From the NCBI RefSeq assembly GCF_024679095.1, contig NC_066549.1:4948920-5012919 (forward strand): DNA of 64,000 bases, read 5' to 3'. Of this stretch, positions 1-11,611 are shown piece after piece. The notes under the pieces are model-generated. The model did no database searches. It was not told where the DNA came from and saw only the letters and a list, made by a program, of their open reading frames with translations. Every line of letters starts with the position of its first letter. Positions within the stretch are counted from its first letter, which is position 1. The position numbers were made by a program, and so were the translations under genes. The DNA is from Eriocheir sinensis (Eukaryota; Arthropoda; Malacostraca; Decapoda; Varunidae).

Positions 1-282
1 CCTCCTCTTCAAGTTCCTTTTCACTGTCCATGTCTCACAGTCATAGAGTAAAGCCCCAAATACACTGCCGAATTTTGGCTCACGAGTGTGCGTGAATATG
101 CAAGTCATCCTGTGTCGCGAACAAGTTCGGCATCTTTCTTGCCTGTTCTTGGCAGTTCGGGGATATGTCTGCGTCCACCACGCGACTTTTGACAGTTGGT
201 CACGACCGCCACGAAAGTTTCATGTTGCATGAAAAATTCGCGGCCGTTCGCCGAATGTGCACGAATGCAAAATGGACGCCGA

Positions 283-538
283 ATTGTGGTGCAGTGGTTA
301 GCACACTCGGCTCACAACCGAGAGAGCCCGGGTTCGATTCCCGGGCGGAGTGGAAAAAAATGGGCGGCTTTTCCGATACCCTACGCCCCTGTCCACCCAG
401 CAGTGAATGGGTACCAGGTATTAATCGGGGGTTGTGTCCCGTCTCCTGGGATCTGTTCCTTTCTCCTATAATTCCTTCCCCCTCCTGTCTCTCTCCGGCA
501 TATGACCACAGATGTTGCGCCGACTAAACGAAACTTTC
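283..538 (+). repeat. tRNA-derived SINE
   Basis: The head (about 287-353) has a pol III A-box-like stretch (tggtgcagtggttagcac), a 5-bp anticodon-like stem around CTCACAA, and a near-perfect B box inside cccgggttcgattcccggg. The putative acceptor ends do not pair, so this is a tRNA-derived SINE rather than a tRNA gene; the anticodon-loop reading would be CAC. The body runs through a short A tract to about 538. The family name is not known to me. Confidence 0.7.
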
Positions 539-540
539 CA

Positions 541-680
541 ACTTTTTCACCTCCAGCGCTGAGCAGCTCCGCACTGATGTTACATATACCAACTGCCTTT
601 CCGCCCCTCCATCTTGCCACATGCGGGACTTGAACCCCCAGGACACCACCCTCGCACGCTGACCACTCAACCACCGCCGT
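541..680 (-). repeat. second tRNA-derived SINE, inverted
   Basis: Read on the minus strand, 678-613 has an A-box-like ggttgagtggtcagcg and a B-box-like gggttcaagtcccgc, the head of a pol III-type SINE of a different family from the one beside it. The body extends toward 541, tail to tail with the first SINE. Boundaries are approximate. Confidence 0.5.
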
Positions 681-1226
681 GTGTAGGTGTGATGTTAGGT
701 TCCAGCCGTACCCATATTTGAGCTCCTAGACCTAGCTCATACGAGGAGGGTACTGGCTGGTCATCACGAGTCTAGAGCGTGATCAGACGATGGTGAATGA
801 CACCCTCATAGCTTTTCGTCTTTTCCTGATCCTGCAACCCCTTCATATTTCTCTCCCTCCACAATACTAGAATATGGAGACTATCTGAATTCGTTTTTGT
901 GTGTATGAGGTGGGGGGGTGTCACAGCAAATTGTTTCACTTTCATTATTTCTTTACTTCCCTTCTTTTTTCGTGTGAGCGAAGGACCTAAGGAAGTAGAA
1001 GATAATGAAAGCGATAGGGGAAGGGAGAGTCACTCCAGTAGCATGCATGTGTTTGTGTGGGTAGGTGGAGCATTTACTGTCAGCCAGCCACTTAGGTCAG
1101 GTCACTACAGCTCTTGGTGTATTGGTTGTCATGGTGTAATGATTTGGCATGACGCATATTGTGACCAGGCGGTTAGAGGGATAATTACCCATCATTTTAG
1201 AAGAGCTTAGCACAGGAAACTAACTA
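681..1226. other. no gene seen
   Basis: No coding exon with plausible splice sites and no clear repeat structure was found. It ends at the TA target duplication of the transposon that begins at 1227. Confidence 0.5.
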
Positions 1227-1498
1227 CTAACGGTTTCAGGGGCCGTGCTCCGCTGTTTTTCGCAAATAAAACTTTAACAAAGCGTCAGACAAGGATGTTA
1301 TTTTGGCTGTGGATGTTTGAGACCCCGACCTAATGAAGCACTTATAAGAGTAAATTTAGGCTAAACTTGGCTAAAAGTTACAGGCACTGTGAGCGAGGCT
1401 AGCCCTGCCCCGCTCATCTTCTCGTGACGTCGATGTGACGTTTAGCTCTGACGTATGAGTAATCATCCATCCAACCAGCAATTATGACGTCTTACTGC

Positions 1499-1536
<38 letters not shown>

Positions 1537-1837
1537 GTAGCAATATGTAATCTACTGTAAATATGGATGTTCCTTATATGGACTATCAGCTGGGAAGAAA
1601 CAGTTTTACTTGAAGGAAATTACTTATCCTTTACATGGAAAATGTGACTATTGGTAGTACATGTTGCATGTATGTAAACGAGCAGTAGTTTCTGGTTTCA
1701 TCCCTCGTTGGTTCACCAACCTCCCCCATACCCAACCTTTCCTTCCTCACACAAGCATCCCCACCCAACTACCCAACAACACCTTTGTCGTTTATGGCAT
1801 GTTACCACCCTAAAGGGTGATAACACTGTCTGGTACT
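1227..1837 (+). repeat. left terminal inverted repeat
   Basis: Matches the reverse complement of 4751-5376 almost throughout. It contains a (CA)n tract (1502-1535) at the position mirrored by a (GT)n tract in the right arm, and several TGACG motifs, one within TGACGTC (about 1426-1490). Compared with the right arm it lacks about 35 bp (equivalent to about 5235-5268) and has a small extra stretch near 1680-1700. Confidence 0.88.
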
Positions 1838-2103
1838 GATACCCATATTCCTTTCCCACTTCTACACAGTCTCCTATAAACGATCAAGCCTGTGAGGAAG
1901 AGGGTCATATACAACCGTCAACAGTTATACAATAACCAAACAATTCTCATGCAGCACTTACGCAACACCCAGTTACGCTGGTACAACAATCACTGTCGTT
2001 TGCAAAAGAATAAAAAACTCCCTGCCATACTTACCATATACTGTCGAGCTATCTGCCATTATAGACAAGTGATATGTGCATAGCTTCATATCTCATGAAC
2101 AAC

Positions 2104-2105
<2 letters not shown>

Positions 2106-2173
<68 letters not shown>
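2106..2173. repeat. (GA)n microsatellite
   Basis: Uninterrupted AG/GA dinucleotides, inside the transposon between the left TIR and the transposase remnant. Confidence 0.97.
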
Positions 2174-2175
<2 letters not shown>

Positions 2176-2764
2176 GAAGAGGTGGTTGTGTGATACATGT
2201 CACAACTTCGTCACGTAAAACCGTCCTCTGTCCGAATGTCCCTTCGGCTCTTACCAGCATGGCCATGAAACCCAAGAGTAAGCTCCTTAATGAAATACAC
2301 TTTGCAATGCACTGTAGTGCCCGAAATTAGAGGACTGTGTCAAACAAGCTGTGCTAAAGTGGCTTATTGAAACAACTATTTGTTTAAAAGTTATTCGCGA
2401 AAAACGATGCGTCATAAAGTCTGAAATAGATATAGATTCGTGATTCTTCTTCCCATTTGTTTCGTGGGAGAGACAATACTGCAAATGTACAACACTCACT
2501 AGACGGCATTGATTGAAGTGCTCACACAGTAATCATAGAGATCAAAAGTAAAAAAAAAAAATTTGTCTTAGGATTCATGTTAAGGAGAGTTTAAAGTACA
2601 AGTCCTGAAGTAAAATTGAAGTTATGTGACGCTAATCGGCCTCATCTAATGCTGTGTACTTCTGGTTCAGAGATTACAGGAAGAATATAGCCGGCGACAA
2701 AAGCTAGAAATATGATAACCATACAAATGATGTAAACAATAACATACTTAGCACACGTTAACTT

Positions 2765-3926
2765 TTATTCAACATCACTATCAAGGTACAGGTCTTCTGT
2801 GTCTTCCTCATCGCTGGCGAGGTCAACAATTTTGGGTCCCACAGGCTCGTGAATATTGTCCGACGTCCAGTACCCGTCCTGGAAGTCTCGGGATCGTCGC
2901 ACAGCAGCCGCTCACACCTCCTGGGTGGCACAAAGCCTGGCTTCAGCCACTCTGGTCTGCAGGTCCACCCTGGTGAAGCGTTGCAGCGAAGAACGCACGT
3001 GGCGCTTCATTCACCTCCACACCTGCTCGATGGCATTGAGCTCTGGGTGGGCAGGTGGCAGACGGACGACCTCGTGGCCCCACCGTGTATTGGGGCTTTG
3101 GCCGGTTTTGGTGGCAGATGAGCAGCAGCTTAGGTCGTGTAGCGCCAGGTGGGACGGGGAGTCTGCGTTTCTCCAACCAGTTGATTAGGTCAGATTTCTT
3201 GGTCGCTGTAGTGAGACAGCGACTCTCCGCAGTCAGCTTGCTGTGGTAAGGCGCGTTGTCCAGCACCAGAACCGATGACTCGGTCAGCAACGGGAGGAGC
3301 TGCGTTGTCAGCCAGCGGAGGAACAGGTCGGCCATCATCTCGCCATGGTAGTCGCCGCTGGTGTTCTTGGCCGCGTAGCAGAGGAATGAGCCCTCTACGA
3401 AGCCACTGGCCGTGCCAGCTGCGACCACCACGAATCGTTCCCCTTTCCCAGGCGGTATCTGCCGACTATAATTGTCGCTGGTGACAGCCTGCGTGGTGTC
3501 CACCCACTCCCTGCTGTGGTTCATCCTGGTGGTGAACCATGTCTCGTCGAGGTATACCACCTCCCTCCCTTCTCCCCTGTGGCGCTGCAGAGCCCAGAGA
3601 GCGTTGATCCGACGGCAAACGATGTCTAGGGATTCCTTCCTTACGTAGACCTTGCGCTGAGAAGTCTTGTACCGGAATCCCATGTTGTGCAGGAGTCGCC
3701 ACACCGACGTCTCCGAGGTAAATTCTGAGACGATTCCAGCCCTCTTCAGATTCTCCGTCAGCTTGCCGACCGTGAAGTATTGCTTGGCAGCGAACATGCT
3801 GTGAACGAAGCGACGAATGGTGCCCACAGTGAAGTTATCGATGACTGGCGGTGCTGGGGGTACTGCCGCTGTCTCAGGCCGAGACGTGTTGCCGCGCTTC
3901 ACCACCACCTTAGGCGTCATCCCCAT
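2765..3926 (-). pseudogene. degraded DDE (DDE_3/IS630-Tc1-mariner) transposase
   Basis: The open part (from 3926 down) gives about 282 good residues. An N-terminal helix-turn-helix-like region (residues 32-88) is followed by the catalytic core: first Asp in VVYLDETWF (D127) and second Asp in VLVLDNAPYHS (D223). The frame is then lost near 3080. Downstream, in another frame, the third motif LPPAHPELNAIEQVW with its Asn and Glu is readable, then interrupted by an in-frame stop just after it and another farther on; the original stop would be at 2765-2767. A short deletion at the frame change removed the residues between the two parts. The family is the arthropod-type DDE_3 transposase with a long second-to-third-motif spacing. 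Sequence upstream of 3926 stays open in the same frame, so the true start may be earlier or spliced. It lies centrally between the two TIRs, which fits its role as the mobilising enzyme. Confidence 0.85.
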
Positions 3927-3993
3927 GACGTACGCAACGCGTTCGGGAGGTCTGGTCAGAAAAAAGCCAATATTTATGTAGGATTTGCCGTAT

Positions 3994-3996
<3 letters not shown>

Positions 3997-4044
<48 letters not shown>
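3997..4044. repeat. (GT)n microsatellite
   Basis: Uninterrupted GT dinucleotides inside the transposon, between the transposase remnant and the right TIR. Confidence 0.97.
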
Positions 4045-4048
<4 letters not shown>

Positions 4049-4750
4049 CACAAGGTCATGCTGAAAATACAATTGTCAATCTGGGGAAGGTGAATATATT
4101 TCATTTGTAGCAGTCGGGTTCATCGATCATTATTATCTGGCAATAAATTAATTGCGCTAAACTTATATAATTTCTTGGCCACTTACCTGTTCAGACTTAT
4201 CATATTCCGCATGCGGATCCTCTCTTTGTTGTATACAGCGAAATTAGTCTTGCACCCACGAGGACAAAAGCTTAGACCAACCATCGCTGAAGCATCTGCT
4301 CGGCTAACCTATCGTCTGTCAGGGCATGGGCGCCACTTCACCTCGCTCAGCGATCGCGGCTCAGGCGGTGATTACATAGTTAGGGCTTCACATCGAGATC
4401 ACGGTACGAGTGAGAGGGCGATTCAAATACAGGGTATTTCAGAAGTATGTGCCGAAAATCAAGGGATGTATGGCTAACACATAATTGAATACAAAATACT
4501 AAATGATCATATTGTCAAATAACAATAGATTTCGAATTACAGCACCTCACAGGTCTCCCTGGAATGTGGAAATGTAGGGATTGCCACAAAATGTCAGACA
4601 TGTGAAATTACCTAAAGGCCATAAAGCCTCACGGCACACAGCAGATGTACAAGTTCGGTATCAATGTTCTAAAAGCTGTGGAATGTACAGTATGTGATAA
4701 CCTGCACATGTGTTAGTAATAAAATTCGTAATGATACGGTCGTATGTAAA

Positions 4751-5028
4751 GTATCAGACAGTGTATCACCCTTTAGGTGGTAACATGCCATAAACGACAA
4801 AGGTGTTGTTGGGTGGTTGGGTGGGGATGCTTGTGTGAGGAAGGAAAGGTTGGGTATGGGGGAGGTAGACGAACCAACGAGGGACGCTTACATACATGCA
4901 GCATGTACTACCAATAGTCACATTTTCCATTTAAAGGATAAGTAATTTCCTTCGAGTAAAACTGTTTCTTCCCAACTGATAGTCCATATAAGGAACATCC
5001 ATATTTACAGTAGATTACATATTGCTTC

Positions 5029-5064
<36 letters not shown>

Positions 5065-5376
5065 TGAAGCAGTAAGACGTCATAATTGCTGGTTGGATGG
5101 ATGATTACTCATACGTCATAGCTAAACGTCACATTGACGTCACGAGAAGATGAGCGGGGCGGGACTAGCCTCGCTCACAGTGCCTGTAACTTTTAGCCAA
5201 GTTTACCCTTAATTTACTCTTATAAGTGCTTCATTATCCACATGTGACACCAAATCATATTTCTGCCCATTAGGTCGGGGTCTCAAACATCCACTGCCAA
5301 AATAACATCCTTGACCGACGCTTTGTTAAAGTTTTATTTGCGAAAAACAGGGGAACACGCCCCCTGAAACCGTTAG
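4751..5376 (-). repeat. right terminal inverted repeat
   Basis: Partner of the left arm at 1227-1837. It carries the (GT)n tract at about 5033-5063, the mirrored cluster of TGACG motifs (about 5080-5145) and a 35-bp stretch absent from the left arm. The small differences between arms suggest the copy is not very recent. Confidence 0.88.
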
Positions 5377-6007
5377 TAGAACTGTGTTGGTATCCTTTCG
5401 TTTAAAACACCGGTGTAACCGAACAATCGGGGATCCCAGAATATTTTGAGACTGTGTTGTGCGCATGCACCGATGGCCAGCGATGTGCCCATCGGCACCA
5501 CGCTGCCGCTTCTCCCAGGCCGTCCCGACTCCCGCCACCTGTCTCTGGACCCGGATCCAAAGCGCGTTACCAACGTTGTAAAATGTTAGCTGATCTAGTA
5601 ACCGTACATTAGGATCCGTGGCAGCGAACAAACCTCTCATTCAAGAACTCACGCAGTTACCCCAACGATATGATGGATGAAGATTAGCCTACTTCCGTCG
5701 CTCGGCCGCTGAACATATAGCCTACTTGTTCGATCTTGGCTTGAATATTTCGAAGAAATATTACCCGCATCTGCTTTATCTTTTAACCTTTATTTATTTA
5801 ATCATCTCCATTCCCAGAACAGTTAAGAGTACCTCTAGTTTGCACATCCTTCCCGCACCAGAGATTCAACAGCTTCGTTACTCTGTTGTCACAGCTCGAG
5901 AGGTTGGGTATTAGTGACACGCAGTGTGATATGTTGGAATCCCAAGGCATGCGCACAACACTAGTCCAGATATCCTAGGATCTCCGATCGTTCTACTACA
6001 CCGGTAG

Positions 6008-6568
6008 GTGCGGGAGGCTGGTTCTGCTGACATTTGTGACCCTCGTGATCGGTCACTTCCTCTTGTTCAACAACGGCATCACACTCTCCAGACACCCCGG
6101 GTCCGTCTTGCCCAACTCTACGGTAGGTGCTGCTGATCCACGGTCGGGTGACATTCTCAGCATTCCTATATTCCCTATGCTTAAGGAAAATGCAATATGT
6201 ATAACAACTGGGAAAAAGCAGTGCAGAGCAGTTTTATATTAATGTTCATTTACATAAAGATGTAGACATATTCACTGTCATACCGTGGATTAGAGAAAAA
6301 AATGTATTGCTGCATATTTTGTTCTTGATGTTCCTTCAGTTCCAGATAACGTGGTTAAACCCCTCGCTGCTGGACGGGCAAGAGAAGCACCGGTTTCTTA
6401 ATACAGAAGGAGGGGAAGCGGGAGGAGACGCCGCCATCCTTGTTGACCCAGCGGTCCCAGCAGCAGACGGCGGCGGCGAGAATGGTACAGCACACACAGC
6501 CAGGCGTCCATGCCCAGCCGACCCTCCAGGCCTGGGTACGTTGTCACCCCGTTTGTTGAGACGATAAC

Positions 6569-6644
<76 letters not shown>

Positions 6645-9600
6645 AGACCCGGGTTCGAATCCCGGCATGGACAACTGGCACGCAGCCTACTCAGCTGTAC
6701 TTTCCTTTCGGGCTGATCAATAAACAGAGACCTGAGGAAGGTAAATTGTGGTTACACCTTCACACATGCTCCCAACCTTGTGTGTCATCGCCCAAACGAG
6801 CCAGAAATACCAACTGAACCCATAAGAAGTGGGTGTGGGTGTAATGACTTCTCTCCCTTCTCCAGTGGGGCGACTCAGGGTGGAGAGGAACCCCCCCAGT
6901 CTGGAGGAACAGGAGAGGACCCATCCCGAACTGACTAAGGGCGGCCACTACTGGCCGAGGAACTGTACGGCGCTCCACAAGGTCGCTATTATCATCCCAT
7001 ATCGGGACCGTCGGAGCCACCTGGCGGCCCTCGTCCACCACCTGCACCCCTTCCTGCAGCGGCAACTGATCGAATACAACATTTATGTGGTGGAGCAGGC
7101 AGGTGAGCGACTGCTGGCGGAGGGGCGTGAGCTACGTGGGCGGGAGTGACACAGACCAGTCCAGTATGGATAGGCCAGAAGTGACACAAGCCAGTCCAGT
7201 ATGGATAGCCCAGAAGTGACACAGTCTACTCCAGTATGGATAGGCCAGAAGTGACATAGTCTACTCCAGTATGGATAGGCCAGAAGTGACACAGTCCACT
7301 CCAGTATGGATAGGCCAGAAGTGACATAGTCTACTCCAGTATGGATAGGCCAGAAGTGACACAGTCCACTCCAGTATGGATAGGCCAGAAGTGACATAGT
7401 CTACTCCAGTATGGATAGGCCAGAAGTGACACAGTCCACTCCAGTATGGATAGGCCAGAAGTGACATAGTCTACTCCAGTATGGATAGGCCAGAAGTGAC
7501 ACAGTCCACTCCAGTATGGATAGGCCAGAGGTGACACAGTCCACTCCAGTATGGATAGGCCAGAGGTGACACAGTCCACTCCAGTATGGATAGGCCAGAG
7601 GTGACACAGTCTACTCCAGTATGGATAGGCCAGAGGTGACACAGTCCACTCCAGTATGGATAGGCCAGAGGTGACACAGGCCAGTCCAGTATTGCTAGGC
7701 GAATACAACTGACACAGGCCAGTCCAGTATATATAGGTAAGCGAGCAGAAGTGACACGAGCCAGTCCAGTATTACATAAGCGAGCAAAAGTAACAAAGGC
7801 CAGTCCAGTATGGATTGGCGAGAAGTGGTGCAGTCCAATCCAGCATGGTTAGGCGAACAGAAGTGACACAGACCAGTCCAATATTAATAGACCAGAAGTG
7901 GTACAGGCCAGTCCAGCATGGTTAGGCGAGAAGAAGTGACACAGGCCAATCCAGTATGGTTAGGCGAGCACAAGTGATACAAGCAAGCCCAATATGCATG
8001 GATAGGCGAGCACAAGTGACACAGGCCAGTCCATGCCGCAGAAATGATGGGTAGAGAAAGTCACATCAGCTAACATTACGAAGCCCAGGTGCGAACTCCT
8101 GTTCACGGGTCTGTGGCGTTGTGTTGGCATGATGACATGCCTCGTGCCCCTGAGTAACCCCTTCCTCCCCACCCATAGTGAACAGCTGCTCACGGGGCTG
8201 TGGTGGTGTGTTGACATGATGATTTGCCTCGTACCCCTGTGTAACCCCCTCCACCTCCAAACATAAGGAACTGTTGATCACAGGGCTTTGGAGGGGTGTG
8301 GACAAGATGTCTTGCTTCCCTCCCCCATCGTCACCCTTACAGCCCCGTACTCTCAGTCATGGCTTAAGGCCTGCTAATCCCCCGTCTCTTATCTTCACAT
8401 ATATTGCCTGGACACCACGAGTAAGAATATTAGACCATCACTCCACCCCAAAATGTGTTAAATATTCTGTCCTTTGTAACAGGAAACGGTCCGTTCAACC
8501 GAGGTATGCTGATGAACGTGGGTTTCACGGAGGCCGTCAAGGAATTTCCCTACGACTGCATCTTGCTCCATGACGTAGATCTTGTGCCGGAGGACGACCG
8601 CAACCTTTACACGTGCCCGCAGCCGCCCAGACATATGTCGGCCTCCATCAGCAGCCATAATTATAGGTTTGGCTTCTTTAGACTTGCAACACAAAATACT
8701 ATGAATTTTCAATTATAAGTGTTACGCCTTAAACACGAATAATCAAACCACTGATTCCCCACAGGTCTATAAATCCTTCGGTCCTTAGGTAACATCACAC
8801 TGGGTCAAATTTGACTAGCCGTGAACTAGAGCAGCCAGATATTGCCCTCGACCACACTCACTTTTCATATACCTGGACGCATGGTAACCCGCAAGCAACG
8901 TCATATGTAAATAAAGAGGAGCATTCATGGTTCATGCGTCCTCCACTCTAAGAACTGCGGCGGTGTGAGGATCTACACCATTTCTTGTCGTTTTGAATAA
9001 TGTGCTGAGGTTCGGTCCTAAATGTTGAGAAAGGAGATCCCAAGGCGTATGTGGAAGCCTTGTCAAGGAAGCGAATCTTTCTCGAGTGTATGCTTGCAAA
9101 AGAGTTCAAGTCCCATAACTCAGAATGTTCCCTTACCTTTGCCACTAAATAGATCATCGAGTAAGTGTTCCAGACTAATTCTAACTTAACGCGTTAGCGT
9201 TTAATCTCAATGTTCTAAAGAATTCATTAGGATTAGAATGATTACTCGTTCCTCACCAAGGCGCTGCCCATTCAGGCAGACTTATAACCTCTCCAACACG
9301 ACCTGACTATAAGGCGTTCAGGGAGCCCTCGGCTTGTCAAATTTTTCACAGTGTGACACAACTTTCATCTTTTGCATGCGTATTAAATCATAGTCCCATC
9401 CATGGTTCTCCTAGGAGGCAGGTGAAACAAAAATATTTTAAAGATATTGTCGTAAGAACATAAACCTATACCCAAAAATCATTATCGCCCATAGACTGCT
9501 TTATCAGAGTTACTTTGGGGGAGTGAGCGCCATGACAGCGGATCAGTACAGAGCCATCAACGGATTCAGTAACGAGTTCTGGGGATGGGGCGGCGAGGAC

Positions 9601-11000
9601 GACGACCTGTTCAGCCGCGTCAGACACCAGAAACTGAACATTTCCCGCTACCCCGGCGACCTGGGCCGCTACACCATGCTCTCACACAAAAAAGCGGAGC
9701 CCAACCCTACCAGGTGAATCTCAAGACCAACCAAGTCGAAAAAGCAAGGGTTCCCAATTTGGGTTACCCGCACACCGAAGGGGTTCTTGGGGAATTTCAG
9801 GGTGTCCGACCAAAATTGGTTTGTACAGTATTGATTGATTTCACAGATTACAGGGTTTTTGTCTGAATATATATAGCTCCTCTAGGAGTCACTGCAAAGG
9901 ACTGCCGATCTGTGAGAATTAGTCTACTGGTTTCCTTCCCAGATAAGGGCTCCAAGGCACTGTTGGGATCTTTCATTATTGTAATTATTTTTAGTATAAT
10001 TTTGCGGAGACGGCATATGTGTGTGTATTATTATGTAATTTCAATTTGCATGCAGTTTTGTGTGGTAGAGAAAGAATTGTCTTAAGAGAGCATGCTGAAC
10101 TTCTCTGTGATGTTTCTAAGACACAAAGAGGAGACTCTCAGAGATAGCATGGTAAGCTTCAGGTCCGTTTCTTGCTATATGCGAACTATGCGGTTGCATA
10201 GGGCCCCCGAAGCCACCAGGAACTGGGGCCCTAGCTGCCATTGTTATTTTTTATCGGCTTCGCAGACGCCGATCAACAGATTGTCCATCTTCTTGTTGTT
10301 CTCTTCAAGTTGTTTTCCTGGCTTACCCATGCATTGTAGACATGACATTGTATAGCAACATTTGTAAGCCCTGATGAACCCTACAACATGGCATTATAAA
10401 CAGTCAGCAGTTTCTTTTTTTTCTTTTTCTTTTTACGTCTTGGCCCGTGGCGCCGGTAGGCCTTCATAGTAGGGCTTGATGGTCGGCCCCAGCCCGTTGT
10501 GGCGCAGGCAAGTGTTTATAGTGGCGCCATCTTTACTTTTTAGCATTTTCCATTTTAGACCCCTAGTTGCATAATATAAATTGTTGGGGGGGTGTTGGAG
10601 GGTCATGCGACGCCGATTTAGCACAGTTTTTTGTGCTATTAACACTTGTTTTATTATCAACCCATCATAGATTCACAACATAGGGGCCCTTAAACAACAT
10701 TTCTCCCAAAAAGGCTAGAAACGGTCCTGGTAAGCTTGCAACAAGCCTGCATCTAAGGGTAGAAACATTACCTATTAGTAGCTATAGTCGTTAAGGCAAG
10801 ACTCCTAATATTTATTCATAGTGATGGTTTGTGCAGACCTTATTTTCTTTCGTTTTTATTCACCTCGCAGAGTCGAGGTCCTACATAAAGGGAGGGAAAG
10901 GTTCAAGACAAACGGCCTCAACAGCCTCAAGTATCAGATCCTTAAGACCGAGCGGCGACAGCTTTTTACCTGGATGCTCGTGGCTCTGCCCCGCCCCTGA
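6008..11000 (+). CDS. beta-1,4-galactosyltransferase / beta-1,4-GalNAc-transferase (GT7 family)
   Basis: Type II Golgi enzyme that would transfer Gal or GalNAc from a UDP-sugar to terminal GlcNAc. Proposed exons: 6008-6122, 6340-6535, 6866-7102, 8483-8666, 9495-9713 and 10871-11000 (stop TGA); all junctions are GT-AG and the phases agree, giving about 359 residues. The first visible exon encodes a hydrophobic signal-anchor-like stretch (RLVLLTFVTLVIGHFLL); the initiator ATG must lie farther upstream and was not found. The second exon is a low-complexity stem. The catalytic part shows HKVAIIIPYRDR, EQAGNGPFNRGMLMNVGF, the metal-binding DVD in LLHDVDLVPEDDRN (8572-8580), YFGGVSAM, and WGWGGEDDD (about 9580-9606). 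The C-terminus (SLKYQILKTE, then FTWMLVALPRP) resembles the insect GalNAc-transferase end as I remember it. The donor-selecting position is Tyr (codon 9511-9513), which favours UDP-Gal. The first two exons are less certain than the last four. Confidence 0.85.
6572..6643. repeat. (CT)n microsatellite
   Basis: Uninterrupted CT dinucleotides in an intron of the glycosyltransferase gene, directly abutting a SINE fragment with a B box. Confidence 0.97.
6644..6745 (+). repeat. SINE fragment with B box only
   Basis: Begins with cgggttcgaatcccg, a perfect tRNA B box and T-arm, followed by a body resembling the other SINEs. The A-box half is missing and its place is taken by the (CT)n tract. Confidence 0.45.
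7146..8035. repeat. 35-bp minisatellite, partly a 70-bp dimer
   Basis: From 7146 to about 7705, unit starts fall every 35 bp (15 regular steps to 7671). Each unit contains ccagtatggataggccag. Between about 7216 and 7500, units reading cacagtccact alternate with units reading catagtctact, a 70-bp higher-order period; later units are uniform but carry gag in place of gaa. From about 7710 to 8035 the copies become degenerate. The array lies in the intron between glycosyltransferase exons 3 and 4. Confidence 0.95.
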
Positions 11001-11600
11001 GGCGGTCAACAAGATTGAGCGTCCGTCCTTGATTAGATACTGTAGATATTTACTTCCCCTGTTTTAATTGCTATAGATAATTTTACATTTTGCTGGGTAT
11101 TGTTGTAATGCCGGGATGTGAAGGCAGGAGAAGAAACTTAGAAGTACAGTATAAGGAAAAGACGTAGGTTAAGTCATTATAAGTGATTACAGGTAGTTAT
11201 AAGTGACCATAAGTAGTTATGAGTAATTATAAGTCACTATAAGGACATCATAGATATGTAAGAAATTGTAAGTAGGTATTCTTGATCACAACCGATAACA
11301 TAACACATCCCCCCCCCACCTCAGACTCCAATTACACAATGTGGTGCAATACTTACGTCACTTTCCCGCCAGAACTTAGCGGCTGTCGCCCCTCCCTTTC
11401 CTCCCTTTCCCCCTACCAGCGCACGCACTTCGGAATTGTTGCCAGCCCTTGCTTGTCAATGCCCTACCAGTTAAAGTCATCCACCCTTGCATAGATTTTT
11501 TCCGCTGCTCCACATGAAATTTCGTCACCTTGCACGTTAAGAGACCGTACCCATATACAAACTACCCTAGTCTTCCCTTCATTTTGAATTAAACCGAAAT
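11001..11600. other. 3' flank of the glycosyltransferase gene, no gene seen
   Basis: Follows the TGA at 10998-11000. Contains an imperfect repeat of ataagt-type words (about 11158-11275). No convincing AATAAA polyadenylation signal was picked out and no further exon is supported. Confidence 0.4.
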
Positions 11601-11611
11601 AGCGTTGTGCT

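Larger units (their letters stand above)
1227..5376 (-). mobile_element. Tc1/mariner-superfamily transposon with long TIRs
   Basis: The element is 4,150 bp. It is bounded by terminal inverted repeats starting CTAACGGTTTCAGGGG at the left and ending in the reverse complement at the right, each flanked by TA (1225-1226 and 5377-5378), the classic target duplication of this superfamily. The inverted repeats run about 610-626 bp each. Inside, on the minus strand, lies a broken DDE transposase gene (2765-3926). Two stretches of internal sequence (1838-2764 and 3927-4750) have no recognised gene; a (GA)n tract and a (GT)n tract lie there. The coding damage implies this copy cannot move by itself, while the intact ends imply it could still be moved by a relative. 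Confidence 0.88.

Noticed and set aside
283..356. Possible tRNA-Val (CAC) gene
   Set aside because: The T arm and B box are excellent but the acceptor stem does not pair and a SINE body follows directly.
7261..7708. Repetitive minus-strand open frames in the 35-bp minisatellite
   Set aside because: Repeat translation with no start context, splice sites or domain; 35 is not a multiple of three, so the peptide is a by-product of three units lacking stops.
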